DNA of 64,000 nucleotides from Bermanella sp047621325 (lineage in GTDB: Bacteria; Pseudomonadota; Gammaproteobacteria; Pseudomonadales; Oceanobacteraceae). The stretch is from the NCBI GenBank assembly GCA_047621325.1, contig JBLHLT010000014.1:30279-94278 (forward strand), in the 5' to 3' direction. Both the position numbers and the translations under genes were made by a program. A model generated the notes under the pieces. That model searched no databases, had not been told where the DNA came from, and saw only the letters and a program-made list of their open reading frames with translations. This document shows positions 61,257-64,000 of the stretch, in pieces; the first letter of the stretch is position 1; each line of letters begins with the position of its first letter.

Positions 61257-61283
61257 ATTTTTTAAAAATAAGTGGAATACACA

Positions 61284-62120
61284 GTGAATAAAAACGCATT
61301 ATTTGTTTTAAGCCAATACATCATCCCGCAACATGCATTGAGCCGTTTAGTGGGCTGGTTTGCTAGCACCAAAATTGAATTTATTAAAAGCACCTTCATT
61401 AAAAAGTTTGCCGCTAAATATGACGTCAATATGAGCGAAGCAAAAATCGAAGACCTCGATCAATTTGCAAACTTTAATGACTTCTTCACCCGTGAATTAA
61501 AAGAAGGCGCCCGCCCAATTGCCGACGCTAAGTTGGTCAGCCCAGCAGATGGCGCAGTAAGCCAGCTTGGTAAAATTGAATTGGGTCGTTGCTTTCAAGC
61601 CAAGGGCCGTGACTTTAGCGTAGTGGAATTACTAGGTGGCGATAATCAACGCGCCACCCCTTACATGAACGGCGAGTTTGCCACTATTTATTTAAGCCCA
61701 AAAGACTATCACCGTGTGCACATGCCATGTGCGGGCACACTAAAAGAAACCGTTTATGTACCGGGTGACTTATTCAGTGTTAACCCTGCCACCGCAGAAG
61801 GCGTTGATGGTTTGTTTGCACGTAACGAGCGTTTAGTGTGTATGTTTGATACCGAATTTGGACCAATGGCCATGGTGCTGGTGGGTGCCATGATTGTAGC
61901 GGGTATCGAAACTGTATGGTCTGGTCAAGTTTGCCCACTGCCAAAACAAGCACAAGTACAAGATTACACCCAAGGTGAAATCAAATTAGAAAAAGGCGCA
62001 GAAATGGGCCGCTTTAAACTAGGTTCAACCGTGATTTTGTGTTTCCCAGAAGACACGGTTAAATTCTTAGATGAAATCAAAGCAACATCACCGTTGATGA
62101 TGGGTCAAGCCATTGCTTAA
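61284..62120 (+). CDS. psd: phosphatidylserine decarboxylase
   Basis: 278 residues from GTG 61284 (GGAAT upstream; GTG 61272 is an in-frame alternative). SPADGAVSQLGKIELG and the self-cleavage site RFKLGSTVILCF (LGST at about residues 246-249) identify the enzyme; the serine becomes the pyruvoyl group of the alpha chain. It makes phosphatidylethanolamine at the inner membrane. The rhodanese-psd pair matches the Pseudomonas order. Confidence 0.94.
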   Translation: MNKNALFVLSQYIIPQHALSRLVGWFASTKIEFIKSTFIKKFAAKYDVNMSEAKIEDLDQFANFNDFFTRELKEGARPIADAKLVSPADGAVSQLGKIELGRCFQAKGRDFSVVELLGGDNQRATPYMNGEFATIYLSPKDYHRVHMPCAGTLKETVYVPGDLFSVNPATAEGVDGLFARNERLVCMFDTEFGPMAMVLVGAMIVAGIETVWSGQVCPLPKQAQVQDYTQGEIKLEKGAEMGRFKLGSTVILCFPEDTVKFLDEIKATSPLMMGQAIA

Positions 62121-62147
62121 CGACTAGTGTGTGATTGAGTCAGTATT

Positions 62148-62171
62148 AAAGGAGCTTCGGCTCCTTTTTTT
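62148..62171 (+). terminator. terminator after psd
   Basis: AAAGGAGC-TTCG-GCTCCTTTTTTT with a stable UUCG tetraloop. Confidence 0.92.
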
Positions 62172-62288
62172 ATATGTCGTTTTGTAACATAGGTTTTACG
62201 CTAGTGATCAGATTGCTGCATATTAAAGTTGGTACTTTTGAATGCACCGAGACATAATCTGGTGTTGTTACCTTGTAAGGTACGCTAC

Positions 62289-62333
62289 CTTGCAAGGTAG
62301 TGAAGCTTGCAAGGTAGTGAAGCTTGCAAGGTC
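62289..62333 (+). repeat. 17-base tandem repeat, 2.6 copies
   Basis: CTTGCAAGGTAGTGAAG begins at 62289 and 62306, with a partial third at 62323 ending GGTC. Each unit contains the palindrome CTTGCAAG. The tract lies 35 bases before the gene at 62368. Confidence 0.85.
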
Positions 62334-62367
62334 TTATTATTAAAATGTTAAATAGCATTTATAAATT

Positions 62368-62862
62368 ATGTCCTTTAAATCAAAGCTATTATTGTCATTA
62401 TTCTTGTTTCCTCTGATTCTAGCGGGGCTAGTATTTTTTGACCTAGCAGCTGGCCCAAGTATTATGAGTCAAATGTTCTTTCACCAGCAGGCTGATAACT
62501 TAGATTTCTCATTTTCTCAATGTGAAGAAGATGCTAATGACGCACCACTCAGCGAAACTAAATCATGGGATAATGAAACCTTAATCATAAACTCAGAGGT
62601 TTATTCAAATTGCGGGACTGTATGGCTTTTTGGCGATTATAAAATAAATAGTAATGATGAATTGGTTCTAGGCTATAAAGCCATTGATAGCACAATACTC
62701 GCCTGTAAATGCAAGTTTAATGTGACCTATAAAATTAACGGTATTGCGAAAAAAGACTATAAAACGTCATATAAAGATTACGCATATATAGTAAGAACAC
62801 CTTTTCTTTTAGAATTGTTTGGAGGTTCAAACTATGACCTCGAACAATCAGAAGAGCTGTGA
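62368..62862 (+). CDS. small membrane-anchored protein, unknown function
   Basis: 164 residues. An N-terminal hydrophobic segment (LLLSLFLFPLILAGLVFFDLA) anchors or exports it. The remainder has four cysteines (QCEED, SNCGTVW, ACKCKF), probably disulfide bonded in the periplasm. No family is recognised. It is AT-rich, lacks a clear ribosome-binding site, and sits between repeat tracts, so it may be accessory DNA. Confidence 0.5.
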   Translation: MSFKSKLLLSLFLFPLILAGLVFFDLAAGPSIMSQMFFHQQADNLDFSFSQCEEDANDAPLSETKSWDNETLIINSEVYSNCGTVWLFGDYKINSNDELVLGYKAIDSTILACKCKFNVTYKINGIAKKDYKTSYKDYAYIVRTPFLLELFGGSNYDLEQSEEL

Positions 62863-62894
62863 GAAGTTCAATTTAACAAAGCCAGTCAGAATTA

Positions 62895-62926
62895 ACTAAT
62901 AAACTAATAAACTAATAAACTAATAA
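62895..62926 (+). repeat. four tandem copies of ACTAATAA
   Basis: Exact 8-base unit repeated four times, immediately before the possible group II intron remnant. Confidence 0.9.
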
Positions 62927-62934
62927 GACACTCA

Positions 62935-63000
62935 GTGCGCCAAGCGAAGCTGGCGTAATATCAAGAGGTGAAAGCCCTCTATTTGTTAAGATCTAGAGGA
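62935..63000 (+). other. possible 5' remnant of a group II intron
   Basis: It starts GTGCGCC, which fits the GUGYG 5' end of group II introns, and continues with two short hairpins, CGCCA/TGGCG and AGAGG-TGAAAG-CCTCT, like the first stems of domain I. The flank before it (AAGACACTCA) equals the flank of three nearby repeats that lack this insert, consistent with an exon-intron junction. No reverse transcriptase lies in the window. Confidence 0.3.
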
Positions 63001-63473
63001 ATAACTAAGACACTCACGTTAATAATATAAGCTGAGGTGAGCTAGTTTTAATCTTCGCCCCATTAAATATTGAAAGTGGGAATAACTAAGATGGGAATAA
63101 CTAAGACACTCACGTTAATAATATAAGCTGAGGTGAGCTAGTTTTAATCTTCGCCCCATTAAATATTGAAAGTTAAAGGTGAGATTCAGCCTCATTAGCC
63201 AGAATTATTTGTATTTAAGTTTAGAAGCCATCTGTTTTTGAAAAAACCGTGCAGCAGTCATCCCGCTATCGAATAGCGTAATAACAACTAAGACACTCAC
63301 GTTAATAATAATATAAGCTGAGATGCTCCAGTTTTAATCTTCGACCCATTAAATGTTGAAAAGGAAAGGTGAGTTTTCGCCCTTATTAGTCTGATTCATC
63401 TGTGTTTAATTTTAGAGGTTATCTGTTTTTGAAAAGCCGTGCAGCAGTCATCCCGCTATTGAATGGCGTATTA
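63001..63473 (+). repeat. three direct repeats beginning ATAACTAAGACACTCACG
   Basis: A short copy (63001-63077) is followed by two longer copies (63096-63280 and about 63284-63473). The long copies include ATCTGTTTTTGAAAA and a 30-base end GTGCAGCAGTCATCCCGCTA plus a CGCTAT-CGA-ATAGCG hairpin. The latter is REP-like and lies next to the second REP transposase gene. Confidence 0.75.
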
Positions 63474-63493
63474 GAAAAAATGTGATGTGAAAT

Positions 63494-64000
63494 CTAAGTT
63501 AGTAGGGTTTGGCAATTTTTGAGGCTAGGTCGCCGCTTACGATCAAGTAATTCCACTGCTTTGCCTAAAGCAGTCGGGTTGCCAACTAAATCTTTAAAAC
63601 TTGATTCAAATGACGTGGTTAATTTTAACCAGTTATCTGGCTCAATGTTCAAACGCTCTAAAATAGACGGTAATGTATTTGAAATACTGCCACGTTTATC
63701 CTCCCGAATAACGCGTCCAGTCAGCTCAACCAATTCTAAATAATCGGTTAATTTAAACGGTAAGCCAAACGGCATTTCTTGTTTAGGGTTGCCTGCAAAC
63801 GGCATTAAAGATTTCACTTGTTGGTTAGGGTGATTAGCCGAATGTGCAGCTTTAGCTTTCTCTGCTCGTTGTTTGATGGAAGTAAATTCAGATTCTTCAG
63901 GGGTATTAGCCATACAGGCTCTTACGGGGTTCAAATCCACATAGGCTAAGCATGCGGCCAATGCCTTTTCATCGAGTAAGGCTTGAGATTTAAAGCGGCC
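63494..64000 (-). mobile_element. REP-associated tyrosine transposase, 5' end outside window
   Basis: Only the C-terminal 168 residues are visible, continuing beyond the window edge (GRFKSQALLDEKALAACLAYVDLNPVRA is in frame at the edge). It is clearly homologous to residues 164-330 of the protein at 10896 (LPFKLTDYLELVELTGRVIREDKRG, FKDLVGNPTALGKAVELLDRKRRPSLKNC) but diverged, so it is not a recent copy. The HUH motif and catalytic tyrosine lie outside the window. Confidence 0.87.

Noticed and set aside
62289..63473. CRISPR array
   Set aside because: The repeats are tandem or long direct copies with no unique spacers of constant length, and no cas genes are present.

Overview
The window looks like chromosomal DNA from a marine gammaproteobacterium of the Oceanospirillales/Pseudomonadales type. 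This is inferred from gene content and order: glnE-ilvE, serB-fimX, psd/rhodanese/HDOD/motAB, a complete EF-P lysylation locus, and an imelysin/di-haem iron cluster of the Pseudomonas type. I cannot name the species. No rRNA, tRNA or CRISPR array was recognised.

Layout. 1-8260: 3' part of an FAD oxidoreductase gene with a methyltransferase, an MscS channel co-transcribed with an unusual P-loop protein, a Tat-exported PhoD phosphatase, and a TetR regulator beside an Old Yellow Enzyme gene with matching operators. 8260-12545: accessory DNA. It holds REP-like palindromes, an integrase-less cluster of integron gene cassettes (three attC sites; cupin, HEPN/DUF4145-like, HAD and truncated GNAT cassettes) and a REP-associated tyrosine transposase. 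12546-18045: a leucine-rich-repeat lipoprotein, then two direct copies of a DUF1330-ilvE 3' segment (the first decayed) bracketing an SDR/XRE-cupin pair, a GFA remnant and small orphan genes. 18046-22038: ilvE and glnE.

22040-26500: a candidate small RNA, a periplasmic repeat protein, outer-membrane barrels and an ECF sigma operon with small exported proteins. 26600-36480: a K+ channel, GNAT, an MFS pump, a zinc-uptake pair (small metallochaperone-like protein and ZnuD-type receptor), YdcH, and Fur-boxed fbpABC for ferric iron. 36520-43600: a YtjB-like membrane protein fused to a degenerate cyclase domain, a 56-residue small protein, serB, a FimX-like c-di-GMP receptor and a PilZ-like protein.

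43899-52966: an iron-associated cluster (TonB receptor, MauG-like di-haem protein, two imelysins, a DUF1111 di-haem protein, DUF1513) around a divergent promoter with a Fur-like site. 53017-56086: epmB, efp and epmA, which together make and modify EF-P. 56109-62120: FecR-domain protein, motB, motA, HDOD/GAF protein, rhodanese and psd. From memory this set neighbours fimX/serB in Pseudomonas aeruginosa, so the iron and EF-P blocks appear to sit inside an ancestral neighbourhood. 62120-64000: a small membrane protein, nested repeat arrays with a possible group II intron 5' remnant, and the end of a second REP transposase gene cut by the window edge.
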